This document shows, piece after piece, positions 45,234 to 53,411 of a stretch of 64,000 nt of DNA. The position numbers and the translations under genes were made by a program. The stretch's first letter is position 1. The number at the start of each line of letters is the position of its first letter. The notes below the pieces were generated by a model. That model worked only from the letters and a program-made list of their open reading frames with translations, was not told where the DNA came from and did no database searches. This DNA comes from Chloroflexaceae bacterium (GTDB lineage Bacteria; Chloroflexota; Chloroflexia; Chloroflexales; Chloroflexaceae): assembly GCA_025057155.1 (NCBI GenBank), contig JANWYD010000004.1:62001-126000 (forward strand), in the 5' to 3' direction.

Positions 45234-45239
45234 ATTGTA
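45234..45239 (-). promoter_or_regulatory. Putative -10 of the GT-C-like gene
   Basis: TACAAT on minus, 53 bp before the chosen ATG; -35 match is poor. Confidence 0.3.
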
Positions 45240-45356
45240 CTACGATTGCTTTCGGGCTTACAGTGGAGCGTGCCAGGGAGCGTAGAGGACGGGCTTGTTG
45301 ATCTGCGGTAGATATGTGCTCGGTTAGCCGGAAACACCATCGTACTAAGAACTCCG

Positions 45357-45386
45357 TTGCCCTTTCGCCCGGACCCGTGGTATAAT
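45357..45386 (+). promoter_or_regulatory. rpsF-ssb promoter
   Basis: TTGCCC (45357-45362), 18-bp spacer, TGG plus perfect TATAAT (45381-45386). The leader of about 125 nt could hold S6 autoregulatory structure, which I could not define. Confidence 0.65.
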
Positions 45387-45515
45387 CTCGCGTTGATACA
45401 GGTACGGCGCTGCGCCGTCAGGCGCGGCCCATCTTTCTTTCTGTTCCGCCGCGCTCCCCGGGCCGCGCAGCCGGGCGAGAATAGGTCGAGCGGGACGTCA
45501 CCAGAGGAGGAATAC

Positions 45516-45938
45516 GTGCGCGAACGTCGTCGTGACTACGAGTTGATGTTCATTATCAGCCCCCTGGCAGCGAGCGACGAGGGGGTGGCGGCAGTAGTGG
45601 AACGGGTACGGCAGGCCATCGAGTCGAATGGCGGCGAGGTGCAATCAGTGAACCACTCGTCGCCGTGGGGCCGGCGCAAGCTGGCTTATCCTATCCGCGA
45701 GTATGTGACCGGCGAGCCCAGCCGCCGTAATTTCACCGAGGGCTACTACGTGCTGATGCACTTCAGTCTCAGCGCCGCCAGGGTGATCGAGGTGGAGCGA
45801 ACCCTTAAACTGACCGACACTATCCTGCGCTACCTGATCACCGTTGTGGAGCAGAAAGGTTCTTCCTCCGCGCCGGTTGCCGAAGTAGAGGAGGAGGCCG
45901 AGACGGTCGAGCCGATTGGCGAGAGCGATGAGGGGTGA
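45516..45938 (+). CDS. rpsF: 30S ribosomal protein S6
   Basis: A 140-residue S6: start RERRRDYELMFIISPLAAS, core EVQSVNHSSPWGRRKLAYPI and TEGYYVLMHFSLSAARVIEVERTLKLTDTILRYLITV. The C-tail is acidic (EVEEEAETVEPIGESDEG), as in other long S6 forms. GTG start at 45516 with GAGGAGG five bases upstream; an upstream ATG at 45357 lies in the promoter. It leads an operon with ssb. Confidence 0.94.
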   Translation: MRERRRDYELMFIISPLAASDEGVAAVVERVRQAIESNGGEVQSVNHSSPWGRRKLAYPIREYVTGEPSRRNFTEGYYVLMHFSLSAARVIEVERTLKLTDTILRYLITVVEQKGSSSAPVAEVEEEAETVEPIGESDEG

Positions 45939-45987
45939 GCCAACGCTCCGCTGCGCAGATGCCCTAGGCGCTAAGGAGAGGCGAGCA

Positions 45988-46437
45988 ATGGCACGTGATC
46001 TGAACAAAGTCATGCTGATCGGACGCCTCGGCACCGATCCCGAGATGCGCTACACCGCCTCGGGCAACCCGGTGACGACGTTTCGCCTCGCCGTAGGGCG
46101 GCAATGGCGCGACAATGCTGGCGAGATCCACGATGAGACCGAGTGGTTCAACATTGTGACCTGGAACCGCCTGGCTGAGACCTGCAACCAGTACCTGACC
46201 AGAGGCGCGCGGGTTTACCTGGAAGGTCGCCTCCAGACCCGTTCGTGGGAGGATCAGCAGAGCGGCCAGACGCGCTATCGCACCGAGGTGATCGCCAGCG
46301 ATCTAATCATGCTCGATAGCCGTTCCAGCCGCGAGCCCGATGATTACCCGCCGCCGCGCGAAACGCACCGCCCGCAGCGGGGCGGCGCGCAACCTCCGCC
46401 GCCGCCTGACATTGGTGATGAGGATATTCCGTTCTGA
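45988..46437 (+). CDS. ssb: Single-stranded DNA-binding protein
   Basis: A 149-residue SSB: OB-fold start DLNKVMLIGRLGTDPEMRYT, then WFNIVTWNRLAETCNQYL and VYLEGRLQTRSWED. A Pro/Arg-rich linker ends in the canonical acidic tip DIGDEDIPF, which binds partner proteins. AAGGAG lies 10 bases before the ATG. The gene follows rpsF by 49 bp. The usual third gene, rpsR, is absent after it. Confidence 0.95.
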   Translation: MARDLNKVMLIGRLGTDPEMRYTASGNPVTTFRLAVGRQWRDNAGEIHDETEWFNIVTWNRLAETCNQYLTRGARVYLEGRLQTRSWEDQQSGQTRYRTEVIASDLIMLDSRSSREPDDYPPPRETHRPQRGGAQPPPPPDIGDEDIPF

Positions 46438-46444
46438 TGTTTGG

Positions 46445-46479
46445 TGGTCGTTCTGGCAGCGCAGTCGCCGGAACGACCA
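46445..46479 (+). terminator. Hairpin after ssb
   Basis: A 13-bp stem (46445-46457 with 46467-46479, one T-G wobble) 7 bp after the ssb stop. No strong T-run. Confidence 0.55.
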
Positions 46480-46575
46480 GCAAATGATGCGCAGGGCGCC
46501 GCGCCGCCCGCTGCCCACCGCCAGAATGTGAAAACTTGCTCCAGCAGATGGTCAACGTCCTCTCCTGATGCCTCC

Positions 46576-46617
46576 GCGATGCGGGAGGCGTGCCGTGAAG
46601 CGCGCTTCCCGCATCGC
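46576..46617. repeat. Inverted repeat GCGATGCGGGA / TCCCGCATCGC
   Basis: Perfect 11-bp arms with a 20-base loop, 17 bp before the foldase ATG; possibly an mRNA hairpin near the ribosome binding region. Confidence 0.5.
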
Positions 46618-46634
46618 GCCTTACATACATCATC

Positions 46635-48215
46635 ATGGCAGAAACTCCAAACAACCCTCAGCGGGGCGGCGCCCCGAAGTCGCCCGCCGCGCGCGCGAAG
46701 CCAGCGGGCGGCGCCCCGGGCCCCCGGCGCGTCGCTGCCCGTAAGCTCCAGGAAGAGCAACGCCAGCGGCTGGTCATCCTGGTGACCGCCGCGGCCCTTG
46801 GCCTGGCCCTCCTGGCCGTGCTGATCGGCCTGGCCTACGAAAACCTCTGGTTGCCCAGCCGCCCCGTCGCCCGCGTCGGCGCGATTGAACTCTCCCGTTC
46901 AGGGTACTGGACCGAGCGGCGCCAGGCCTATGCCCGTCAGATTACGCAGAACTTTCAGCTTCTGGCCCTCTTCGGCGGCAATGCTCAGTTTACCCAGCAG
47001 TTTCTCGGCCAGAGCCCGGTGATTGACCAGCAGGTCGCCGCCATCCGCGGCGCTCTCGTGGACGAGACGGTGGTTGAACAGTGGATCACCCGCCAGGTGA
47101 AGGAACAGGGCGCCGCCCTGATGGGTGTCCAGGTCACCGACGAGGAAGTCAACCAGGCCATGGCCATCGATCTCGGCCCGATCTTTCTGCCCCCGCCCAC
47201 CGAGCCGGTAACCCGTACCGTGACCCCTGCTCCGGAGGATACCGCCCTGCCCACCGGCGCCCCCGGCGCCACTGCGGCCCCGGAGTCCATCCCGACCGCC
47301 GAGGCTACGCCGACCCCCGGCGGCCCTACGGCAACCCCGGCGCCGACCGCGACTCCGGCGCCGACCAGCACTCCTCTCCCGACGCCAGCACCGGCCGAAG
47401 CGGCCATCCAGGTTGATGAGATCGTTAATGAGATCTTCCGGCGCTACGAACTGGAACTGGCCGCTGTCGGCGCCAAACCCGAGTTGCGCAAAGACGATTT
47501 CCGCGCTGCCCTGTTGACCCAGTACCGGGAGCAGGAGGTCACCACGCGGGTGCAGGAGGCCCTGGTGCCTGAGGAAGGTTTTACGTACAGCCAGGAGCCG
47601 GAGCGCGTCAGCGCCCGCCAGATCTTTATCGCCGTCACAACGCCCGAAGGCGCCGCCCAGGAGCAGATTGACGCCGCCTTCGCCGAAGCGCGGCCACGGG
47701 CCGATGCGATCGCCGCCGAGTTGCGCGACGGCGCCGATTTTACCGCCCTGGCCGCCGAGCGCTCCGATGATGCCGGTTCGCGGGAGCAGGGCGGCGATCT
47801 CGGCGCCTTCGACCGCGATGGACGCGCGGATAATGGCGCCACCTACCCTCCTGAACTGGTCGCTGCCGCCTTTGACCTGCCCGAGGGGCGGATCAGCGAC
47901 CCGATCCGCACCCGCTTTGGCTGGCACGTGCTCGAGGTGACCCGCCGCGATATACCTTCTGAGGAGAACCAGTTGCGCGAGGCCCGCACCAGGGCTCTTG
48001 ATCGCTGGGTGGAGGAACAGCGCGCGACCCTCGGCGTCCGGCGCTTCCCTGAGCCAACTCCCAGCCCGACGGCCGCGCCCGCGACGCCAGTTCCGACGCC
48101 CGAACCGACGTATCTGCCCGGCCCGCCGACGCCGCTGCCGACGCCAACCCCCGCGCCGACCGGGACGGCCACCCCCGCGCCGGCTGAGACGGCCACGGCT
48201 ACGCCCGCGCCGTGA
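46635..48215 (+). CDS. Membrane-anchored parvulin-type peptidyl-prolyl isomerase
   Basis: A 526-residue foldase of the SurA/PrsA class. A basic N-tail (about 1-45), one TM helix (about 46-66) and a chaperone domain (about 75-180) lead into a Pro/Thr-rich insert (about 185-255, PTATPAPTATPAPTSTP). The parvulin domain (about 310-435) follows: ERVSARQIFIAVTT, AAERSDDAGSREQGGDLGAF, AAFDLPEGRISDPIRTRFGWHVLEV. The C-end is another Pro/Thr linker, probably for wall or surface spanning. Such proteins fold exported proteins outside the membrane. There is no clear Shine-Dalgarno before the ATG. Confidence 0.88.
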   Translation: MAETPNNPQRGGAPKSPAARAKPAGGAPGPRRVAARKLQEEQRQRLVILVTAAALGLALLAVLIGLAYENLWLPSRPVARVGAIELSRSGYWTERRQAYARQITQNFQLLALFGGNAQFTQQFLGQSPVIDQQVAAIRGALVDETVVEQWITRQVKEQGAALMGVQVTDEEVNQAMAIDLGPIFLPPPTEPVTRTVTPAPEDTALPTGAPGATAAPESIPTAEATPTPGGPTATPAPTATPAPTSTPLPTPAPAEAAIQVDEIVNEIFRRYELELAAVGAKPELRKDDFRAALLTQYREQEVTTRVQEALVPEEGFTYSQEPERVSARQIFIAVTTPEGAAQEQIDAAFAEARPRADAIAAELRDGADFTALAAERSDDAGSREQGGDLGAFDRDGRADNGATYPPELVAAAFDLPEGRISDPIRTRFGWHVLEVTRRDIPSEENQLREARTRALDRWVEEQRATLGVRRFPEPTPSPTAAPATPVPTPEPTYLPGPPTPLPTPTPAPTGTATPAPAETATATPAP

Positions 48216-48227
48216 GGCGCGTTCCTG

Positions 48228-49151
48228 GTGCTACGGATGCGACGCTGGCTTCCTCAACGTTCCTGGCGCCTGTGGCTGGCTATGGCGGCATGCCTTGCCA
48301 CGCTCGTGGCGGGGGGCTACCTGCTGGCAAGCCTGGTCGCCTTGCTGACGCAACCGCCTGAGCTCTGGCCGATTGATGGGCGCCTGTTTCTCCGTTACAT
48401 GGCGGCGCTGGCGCTCCTCGCCTGCGCCGGTTTGCTGGCCTATCGCGTGGCCGCGGCGCTGAGCCTGGTCTACACCCTCGACCGCAACGGCCTCTACATC
48501 CTCTGGCTGGGCAATCGCGCCGTGGTGCCCCTGGGACGGATTGAGAGCGTCGAGAGCGGCCTCAACGCCCCGGTCAGCGGCGCCTCGCCCTTCGCCAGCA
48601 TCGCCTACCTGAGCGGACTGGCGCGCCTGCCCGAGGGTCGTGACGTGCACCGCTTCAGTACCGTGTCGCTGAAGCGCGCGCTGATCATCCACACGCCGTC
48701 TGAGGCCTACGCCATCTCGCCGCGAGACGTGGACGGCTTCGTGCAGGATCTGGAGCAGCGCCGTCGCCTGGGCGCGGTGCAGCAACTCGCGCCGGGCGTG
48801 GAGACGGGCCGGATCTTCGCCTACAGCTTCTGGCGCGACCCTTTGGCGCGCGGCGGGGTGCTCGGGGCCATCCTGCTCAACCTGGCCCTGCTGGGCGTGT
48901 TGATGGTGCTCTATCCCTCCTTGCCGCCACTGATCGGCTGGCGCAGCGATGCTACGGGCGCGATTGTAGAGATGGCCTCCCGCTACCGAATTTTCCTGCT
49001 GCCCCTGGCCGGGGCGGCGGTCCTCTTCCTCAATGTCGGGGTGGGCCTGTGGCTGTATAATCGCGAGCCGGCGGGCGCGCGGATGCTACAGGTGACCTCG
49101 GCCCTCGTGCAGGTGTTGTTCGGCGTCGCGGCCCTGACGATGCTGGGGTAA
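48228..49151 (+). CDS. PH-like-domain membrane protein
   Basis: A 307-residue protein with TM helices at about 15-40, 50-80, 210-235 and 255-300. A cytosolic beta-rich region between (about 83-190) resembles bacterial PH domains (YTLDRNGLYILWLGNRAVVPLGRIESVESG...YAISPRDVDGFVQDLEQRR). Function unknown. GTG start at 48228 with GAGG about 11 bases upstream; an ATG at 48237 is possible. It follows the foldase by 12 bp and is probably cotranscribed. Confidence 0.72.
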   Translation: MLRMRRWLPQRSWRLWLAMAACLATLVAGGYLLASLVALLTQPPELWPIDGRLFLRYMAALALLACAGLLAYRVAAALSLVYTLDRNGLYILWLGNRAVVPLGRIESVESGLNAPVSGASPFASIAYLSGLARLPEGRDVHRFSTVSLKRALIIHTPSEAYAISPRDVDGFVQDLEQRRRLGAVQQLAPGVETGRIFAYSFWRDPLARGGVLGAILLNLALLGVLMVLYPSLPPLIGWRSDATGAIVEMASRYRIFLLPLAGAAVLFLNVGVGLWLYNREPAGARMLQVTSALVQVLFGVAALTMLG

Positions 49152-49168
49152 AGGTTAGAGAAAGGCTG

Positions 49169-49195
49169 TAGAGCAACCCTCAGGGTTGCTCTACT
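49169..49195. terminator. 27-bp perfect palindrome after the PH-like gene
   Basis: 13-bp arms GTAGAGCAACCCT and AGGGTTGCTCTAC around one base. It sits between convergent genes and may terminate both. The core matches the hairpin at 23659. Confidence 0.6.
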
Positions 49196-49260
49196 ATAGA
49201 AGACGCTTGAAGTCGCTCATGTGCGGCTGTCCGCTGAATGCCACCTGTGAAGCGAGACAT

Positions 49261-49878
49261 TCACATCGTCGTGTCAGGCGCGCCGGTGAAGAGTTCGGCG
49301 ACCGGCAGGGCAATTGGGAACTGCCGGGCCTGGAGCACGGCAGCCGCGTCAAACCGCTGCGTGGAGGTGTAATCGTCCAGGTCGGCATCCGGGTCGCGGC
49401 ACACCAGAACATCGCGAGTTTCCGGGCGAATGATCCAGTATTCGGGAACCCCTGCGCGGGCGTAGACACGCCGTTTGACAACGGTGTCCTGCTCCGCGTT
49501 GGAGAGCGACAGCACCTGGGCGATGAGATCGGGCGCGCCGCGAATGCGCCGGTCGTGAATGATGCCGGCATTCTCGGCGCGCACCGGCACGAAATCGGGT
49601 TGCACCGGATCACATCCGGGCATTATGACGCCGATTGGCGCGGTCGCGGCATACGCCGGCCCCCATTGTTCCAGCGGCGCGCCGACGAACCGGTCCAGGC
49701 GCCGCACGATCCACTGGTGGAAATAGCTCGACGCAGTGGTCATATACAGCACGCCCTCGATCACCTCGTAGCGGTTGCCGTCATCGGGGAGTTCGCGCTC
49801 CCAGCGTTCGTAGATCCAACCGGCATTCAGCGATCAGAGCGTCAGGGTTGGCAGGGCTGCGCCTTCGGGCATCGTCAT
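49261..49878 (-). pseudogene. Uma2-family (DUF820) nuclease gene with nonsense codon
   Basis: Read from an ATG at 49878, the frame gives MTMPEGAALPTLTL, then TGA (49834-49836), then SLNAGWIYERWERELP...RYEVIEGVLYMTTASS, and continues without break to 49261. The downstream part has the Uma2 core: VQPDFVPVRAENAG, APDLIAQVLS, KRRVYARAGVPEYWIIRPETRDV, a PD-(D/E)xK-like fold. Uma2 genes are abundant in Chloroflexota and cyanobacteria with unknown roles. The stop falls at residue 15, so it is either a nonsense mutation (for instance CGA to TGA), a sequencing error, or translation restarts at a later GTG (49764). Confidence 0.75.
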
Positions 49879-50148
49879 TCCCCAGAAAAACGGGCTTTCC
49901 ACGGAAAGGATTGGAGAGGGCATCGCGCCCCACTGGCCAGTCGAGAGAGGATGGTAAAACCATGCTTCGCCATAGTTTCTACCGCTGTGATACTGCTGTT
50001 GTGGAGCGCACGTCAACTGCGCCTGACGCTCTGCGCGTTCCGACGGCACGATCTCGGTTTTCGCGCTGAGGCGGAACCTGTGCACGTCCCTGCTTCCAAC
50101 TCGCCTGGCGAACCGGCTTTCCCCTCACACTCCACACCTCCACACTCC

Positions 50149-50892
50149 CTACCTCACCCGCTCTCCAAAGATCGCCCGTCCCACGCGCACCATAGTGGCC
50201 CCTTCGGCGATAGCGGCCTCGAAATCGTCAGTCATACCCATGGAAAGCTCGGCCCAGGTGGTCTGAGGGAAGCGCCGCGCCAGCTCTTCGCGCAGTTCGC
50301 GGAGGGCGCGGAAGAATGGGCGGGCCTGTTCCGGGTCGGCCACGATTGGCGCAATGGTCATCAACCCGCGGACCTCCAGATAAGGCAGGGCCAGGATGCG
50401 CTCCACTTCGGGGAGCAGGGCTTCCAGCCCGGCGCGGTTGGCGACGCCTCCCGGCAGGTCGAAGCCCTCCTTGGAAGGCTCGCCGCTGACGTTCACCTGG
50501 AGCAAGATGGGCAGGCGGCGCGCTGGCTCCCGGCCCGCGGCCCGCTCCTGGAGGTGGCGATTGAGGGTCTCGGCCAGGCGCAGGCTATCTACCGAGTGGA
50601 TCATATCGAACAACTCGGCGGCGGTTTTCGCCTTGTTGCGCTGCAAATGGCCGATCAGGTGCCAGCGCGCGTCGGGATAGGCGGCAGCGAGAGGGGGGAT
50701 CTTGAGCGCGGCTTCCTGGACGCGGTTCTCACCCAGATCGCGCGCGCCAGCGGCGATGGCCTCGGCGATCACCTCGGGCGGGTGCGTCTTGGTCACCGCA
50801 ACCAGGGTGATGGCGGCGGGATCGCGGTTGGCGCGGGCGGCGGCGCGGGCGATGCGCTCGAGCACCTGAACGAGACGGGTCGCGATGCTCAT
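50149..50892 (-). CDS. YggS-family PLP homeostasis protein
   Basis: A 247-residue PLPBP/YggS protein, a fold-type III PLP binder that helps balance pyridoxal phosphate in the cell. Signature: ITLVAVTKTHPPEVIAEA with the PLP-lysine in VAVTK (about 35), then GENRVQEAALK, WHLIGHLQRNKAK, ILLQVNVSGEPSKEGF and ELSMGMTDDFEAAIAEGATMVRVGRAIFG. All key residues are present. It overlaps the upstream membrane-protein gene by 4 bases (ATGA), so the two are coupled. The gene ends near CTCCACACCT-type repeats. Confidence 0.93.
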   Translation of the reverse strand: MSIATRLVQVLERIARAAARANRDPAAITLVAVTKTHPPEVIAEAIAAGARDLGENRVQEAALKIPPLAAAYPDARWHLIGHLQRNKAKTAAELFDMIHSVDSLRLAETLNRHLQERAAGREPARRLPILLQVNVSGEPSKEGFDLPGGVANRAGLEALLPEVERILALPYLEVRGLMTIAPIVADPEQARPFFRALRELREELARRFPQTTWAELSMGMTDDFEAAIAEGATMVRVGRAIFGERVR

Positions 50893-51479
50893 AGCTTCGT
50901 ATCGGCGGCGATCAGGCGCTGCTCAACGGGAGGATCGGGCGGCAGGCTGGTGATCAGGAGCAGGCCGCGACCTGGAGGAAGGGGGACGCTCAGTTCCAGC
51001 GGGGTGCTCTGGCCGGGGCGGAGCGTGGAGCTCCCGCTGCTCCCGGCGAGATAGCTTACCCCGGCGCTATCGCGCAGCTCAAAGGCGCTGATCGGCACCT
51101 GCACCTCGCGCCGGCTGATGTTGGTGACCTGACCGCGGATCTGCATCTCATCGCCGACGCGGCGCAGTTCGCGCACCTCGATCCGCAGGCGGGGACTCTC
51201 GACGGCAGGCTCGATCGGGCGCCCCGCCTCGCCGCGGTTCAGCGCCCCCAGCAACTCGCGGGCCGCTTCCTGAAGTTGGGGCGGCAACGACTCGAGCTCC
51301 AGACGCGGCACGTCGAAAGGCAGTTCGACGGCGGCGGGGGTGGGCTGCGCTGCAAAGCGCTGCCTGAGGGACTCGTTGGCTACGCCGAAGCCGCCGCGGC
51401 TGCTCAGGACAATCAGGAGCAGCGCGACCAGCGCACCCCAGATCCATACGGGAAGGCCCCGTGAGCGTTCGGTCATCAT
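50889..51479 (-). CDS. Single-helix anchored protein with Ig-like domain
   Basis: A 196-residue protein with an N-terminal basic tip and TM helix (WIWGALVALLLIVLSS), then an external region with a beta-rich domain (about 95-180, LRIEVRELRRVGDEMQIRGQ...LELSVPLPPG) that resembles small Ig/DUF4352-type domains. No family call. Start at the first of two adjacent ATGs (51479); the ORF extends to 51641 with repeat-like content. It leads a two-gene transcript with the YggS gene. Confidence 0.6.
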   Translation of the reverse strand: MMTERSRGLPVWIWGALVALLLIVLSSRGGFGVANESLRQRFAAQPTPAAVELPFDVPRLELESLPPQLQEAARELLGALNRGEAGRPIEPAVESPRLRIEVRELRRVGDEMQIRGQVTNISRREVQVPISAFELRDSAGVSYLAGSSGSSTLRPGQSTPLELSVPLPPGRGLLLITSLPPDPPVEQRLIAADTKL

Positions 51480-51634
51480 ATGGCGGCTATTTCTTGACCG
51501 GAAAGGCCGGGGCGTGGCCCTGGGGCGTCGCTCGACCTTTCCTCTGGCGGACGCCAGGGGTGTCTGTAGCACGACGTGACGTATTGTACCGCCAAGGAGG
51601 GCGGGGCACAAGGCGTGCGGCCGGGGCGCCGGAC

Positions 51635-51663
51635 TTGACAATCTACCGCCGATCCGCTAGACT
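51635..51663 (+). promoter_or_regulatory. Upstream promoter of the liv operon
   Basis: Consensus TTGACA (51635-51640), 17-bp spacer, TAGACT (51658-51663). Transcription would start just at the following inverted repeat. Confidence 0.5.
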
Positions 51664-51670
51664 GCGCAAC

Positions 51671-51707
51671 CGTTACCAACCAAAAATGTATATAATAATT
51701 GGTAACG
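51671..51707 (+). promoter_or_regulatory. Operator-like inverted repeat around a second -10
   Basis: Perfect 9-bp arms CGTTACCAA (51671-51679) and TTGGTAACG (51699-51707) flank TATAAT (51691-51696) in an AT-rich spacer. It looks like a repressor or activator site, though it could also be an mRNA 5' hairpin if the upstream promoter is used. Confidence 0.55.
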
Positions 51708-51977
51708 TGTGATGCCGCGACGCATTCCACGAACGACTCTTACGTTCAGAGTTGACGCCTGCCCACCAGTAGGGAACCAGGCTCCGAAAGGGGGTGGGAT
51801 GCGCTGTTGTTGGAGCGGTGCGCATGTGGCCCGGGGTGGCGCCCCACACGTATGCGCCGATGCGCCCATCTTCGGTAAGGCGCGGCCCCGCATTCCGGTC
51901 GCGCCGATGAGGATTGAAGACGCGGGCCGGTTACGCCCGACACAGATGCTCTGCAAGTCGTAAGGAGTGATCACGCC

Positions 51978-53336
51978 ATGATGCGACGAATGAGTCTGCT
52001 CATGCTGGTTGCGCTGCTGGGCGCGTTGCTCGCCGCCTGCGGCCAGCCCGCGGCGCAACAACCGACCCCTGCGCCTACTGAGCCGCCCACTGCGGCGCCT
52101 ACAGAAGCTCCGACCCAGGCTCCAACACAGGCTCCTACCGTGGCGCCGACCGCCCCTCCCTCCCCCACGCCGGCCCCCGAAGCGGCGGCGGGCACCATCG
52201 TTGATTTTGTGACCAAAGCGGCTGCCGATCTGAGCGGCGAAATCGGCACGATCAAGATTGCCACGCAAAGCCCGCTCAGCGGCGGACAGGCCGCCCTGGG
52301 CACCGGCATCCGCAACGGGGCCGAACTGGGCATCAAGCAGGCTAACGAACTGCTTAAGGATGCCGGCATCCAGTTTGAACTGGCCCCCTTCGACGACCAG
52401 GCCAAGCCCGAGGTTGGCACGGCCAACGCCAAGAACATCGTCTCCGACGCCGACATCCTCTGCGTGGTGGGGCACCTGAACTCGGGCGTGGCCCTGGCCT
52501 CGCTGCCCGACTACAAGAGCGCCTCGCTGCCGATGGTCTCACCGGCGAACACCAACCCCAACGTCACTGAGGGCGGTTATGAAGTGGCCTTCCGCGTCGT
52601 GGGTCGCGACGATGTGCAGGGGACGGTGGGCGAGCAGTTCGCGCGTGAAGAGCTTAAGGTGAAGTCGGTCTACATCATCCACGACACCACGGCCTACGGC
52701 CAGGGCGTGGCCGAGTTCTTCCGCCAGGCCGCCGAGAAGAACGGTCTGGAGGTGCTGGGCTTCGAGGGCACCGAAGAAAAGAGTGACTTCTCGGCCATCC
52801 TCACGCCCATCCTGGCTGCCAACCCTGACCTGATCTACTTCGGCGGGATCTACGACCAGGCCGGCCCCCTCTTCCGCCAGGCCCGCGACCGCGGCATCAC
52901 CGCCCAGTTCCTCGGGCCGGACGGGCTGGACGCTCCGGATCTGGCGAAGCTGGCGGGCGACGCGGTGAAGGATATGCACTACACCTCAGTGGCCGCCCCG
53001 GTGAGCCAGTTCCCCGACGCGGCGAAGTTCGCCGAGGACTACAAGGCGGCCTACAACGCCGACGCGCCGCCCTTCTCCGCTCAGGCCTATGACGCGTCGC
53101 ACTTCTGCGTGGCGGCGATTGTCAAGGCTGCCGCCGATGCCGGCGGCAAGCCGACCCGCGAGCAGGTGCTGGCGGCGATGAAGGACCTGCCGGAACTGGC
53201 GGGCATCACGGGCACCTACAAGTTTAACGAAAAGGGCGACCCCGAAGTGGCCACCTACTTCGTGCTCAAGGTGGTGGACATCAACAACTGGGACAAGAAC
53301 GAGCTGGTGTCGCGCCTGGAGATCCCGGCGCCGTAG
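51978..53336 (+). CDS. livJ: Branched-chain amino acid ABC transporter, substrate-binding lipoprotein
   Basis: A 452-residue type I periplasmic-binding-fold protein anchored by a lipobox (LGALLAACG, Cys near 21). A long Pro/Thr linker (about 25-70, PTPAPTEPPTAAPTEAPTQ) spaces it from the membrane. The body has IKIATQSPLSGGQAALGTGIRNGAELGI, FDDQAKPEVGTANAKNIVSD and VGHLNSGVALASLPDYKSASLPMVSP, as in LivJ/LivK. The ligand could be Leu/Ile/Val, another amino acid or a short amide; the sequence alone does not decide. AAGGAG 11 bases before the ATG. First gene of the liv operon. Confidence 0.92.
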   Translation: MMRRMSLLMLVALLGALLAACGQPAAQQPTPAPTEPPTAAPTEAPTQAPTQAPTVAPTAPPSPTPAPEAAAGTIVDFVTKAAADLSGEIGTIKIATQSPLSGGQAALGTGIRNGAELGIKQANELLKDAGIQFELAPFDDQAKPEVGTANAKNIVSDADILCVVGHLNSGVALASLPDYKSASLPMVSPANTNPNVTEGGYEVAFRVVGRDDVQGTVGEQFAREELKVKSVYIIHDTTAYGQGVAEFFRQAAEKNGLEVLGFEGTEEKSDFSAILTPILAANPDLIYFGGIYDQAGPLFRQARDRGITAQFLGPDGLDAPDLAKLAGDAVKDMHYTSVAAPVSQFPDAAKFAEDYKAAYNADAPPFSAQAYDASHFCVAAIVKAAADAGGKPTREQVLAAMKDLPELAGITGTYKFNEKGDPEVATYFVLKVVDINNWDKNELVSRLEIPAP

Positions 53337-53411
53337 TAGGGAAGACAACGGCAGAGGGGTCAGGGAGGAGGTGCGCATCCCCCTGACCCTGAATGCTACC
53401 CGGTGAGGGTT

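Larger units (their letters stand above)
51480..51977. other. Divergent gap and long leader before the liv operon
   Basis: Left part: upstream region of the minus-strand membrane protein gene. Right part: promoters at 51635-51663 and 51691-51696, an inverted repeat, and a leader of about 270-310 nt containing a 5'-GGTGCGCAT...ATGCGCC hairpin (about 51817-51872). An 84-codon ORF (51709-51963) ends right at the liv Shine-Dalgarno; its composition does not convince me that it is a real protein. Confidence 0.55.

Noticed and set aside
49834-49836. TGA as selenocysteine in the Uma2 gene
   Set aside because: Uma2 has no Sec position there and no SECIS-like hairpin follows the codon.
51709-51963. 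An 84-codon ORF in the liv leader as a leader peptide
   Set aside because: It ends neatly before the liv Shine-Dalgarno but is not rich in branched-chain residues and reads like non-coding sequence; it is kept only as a remark.
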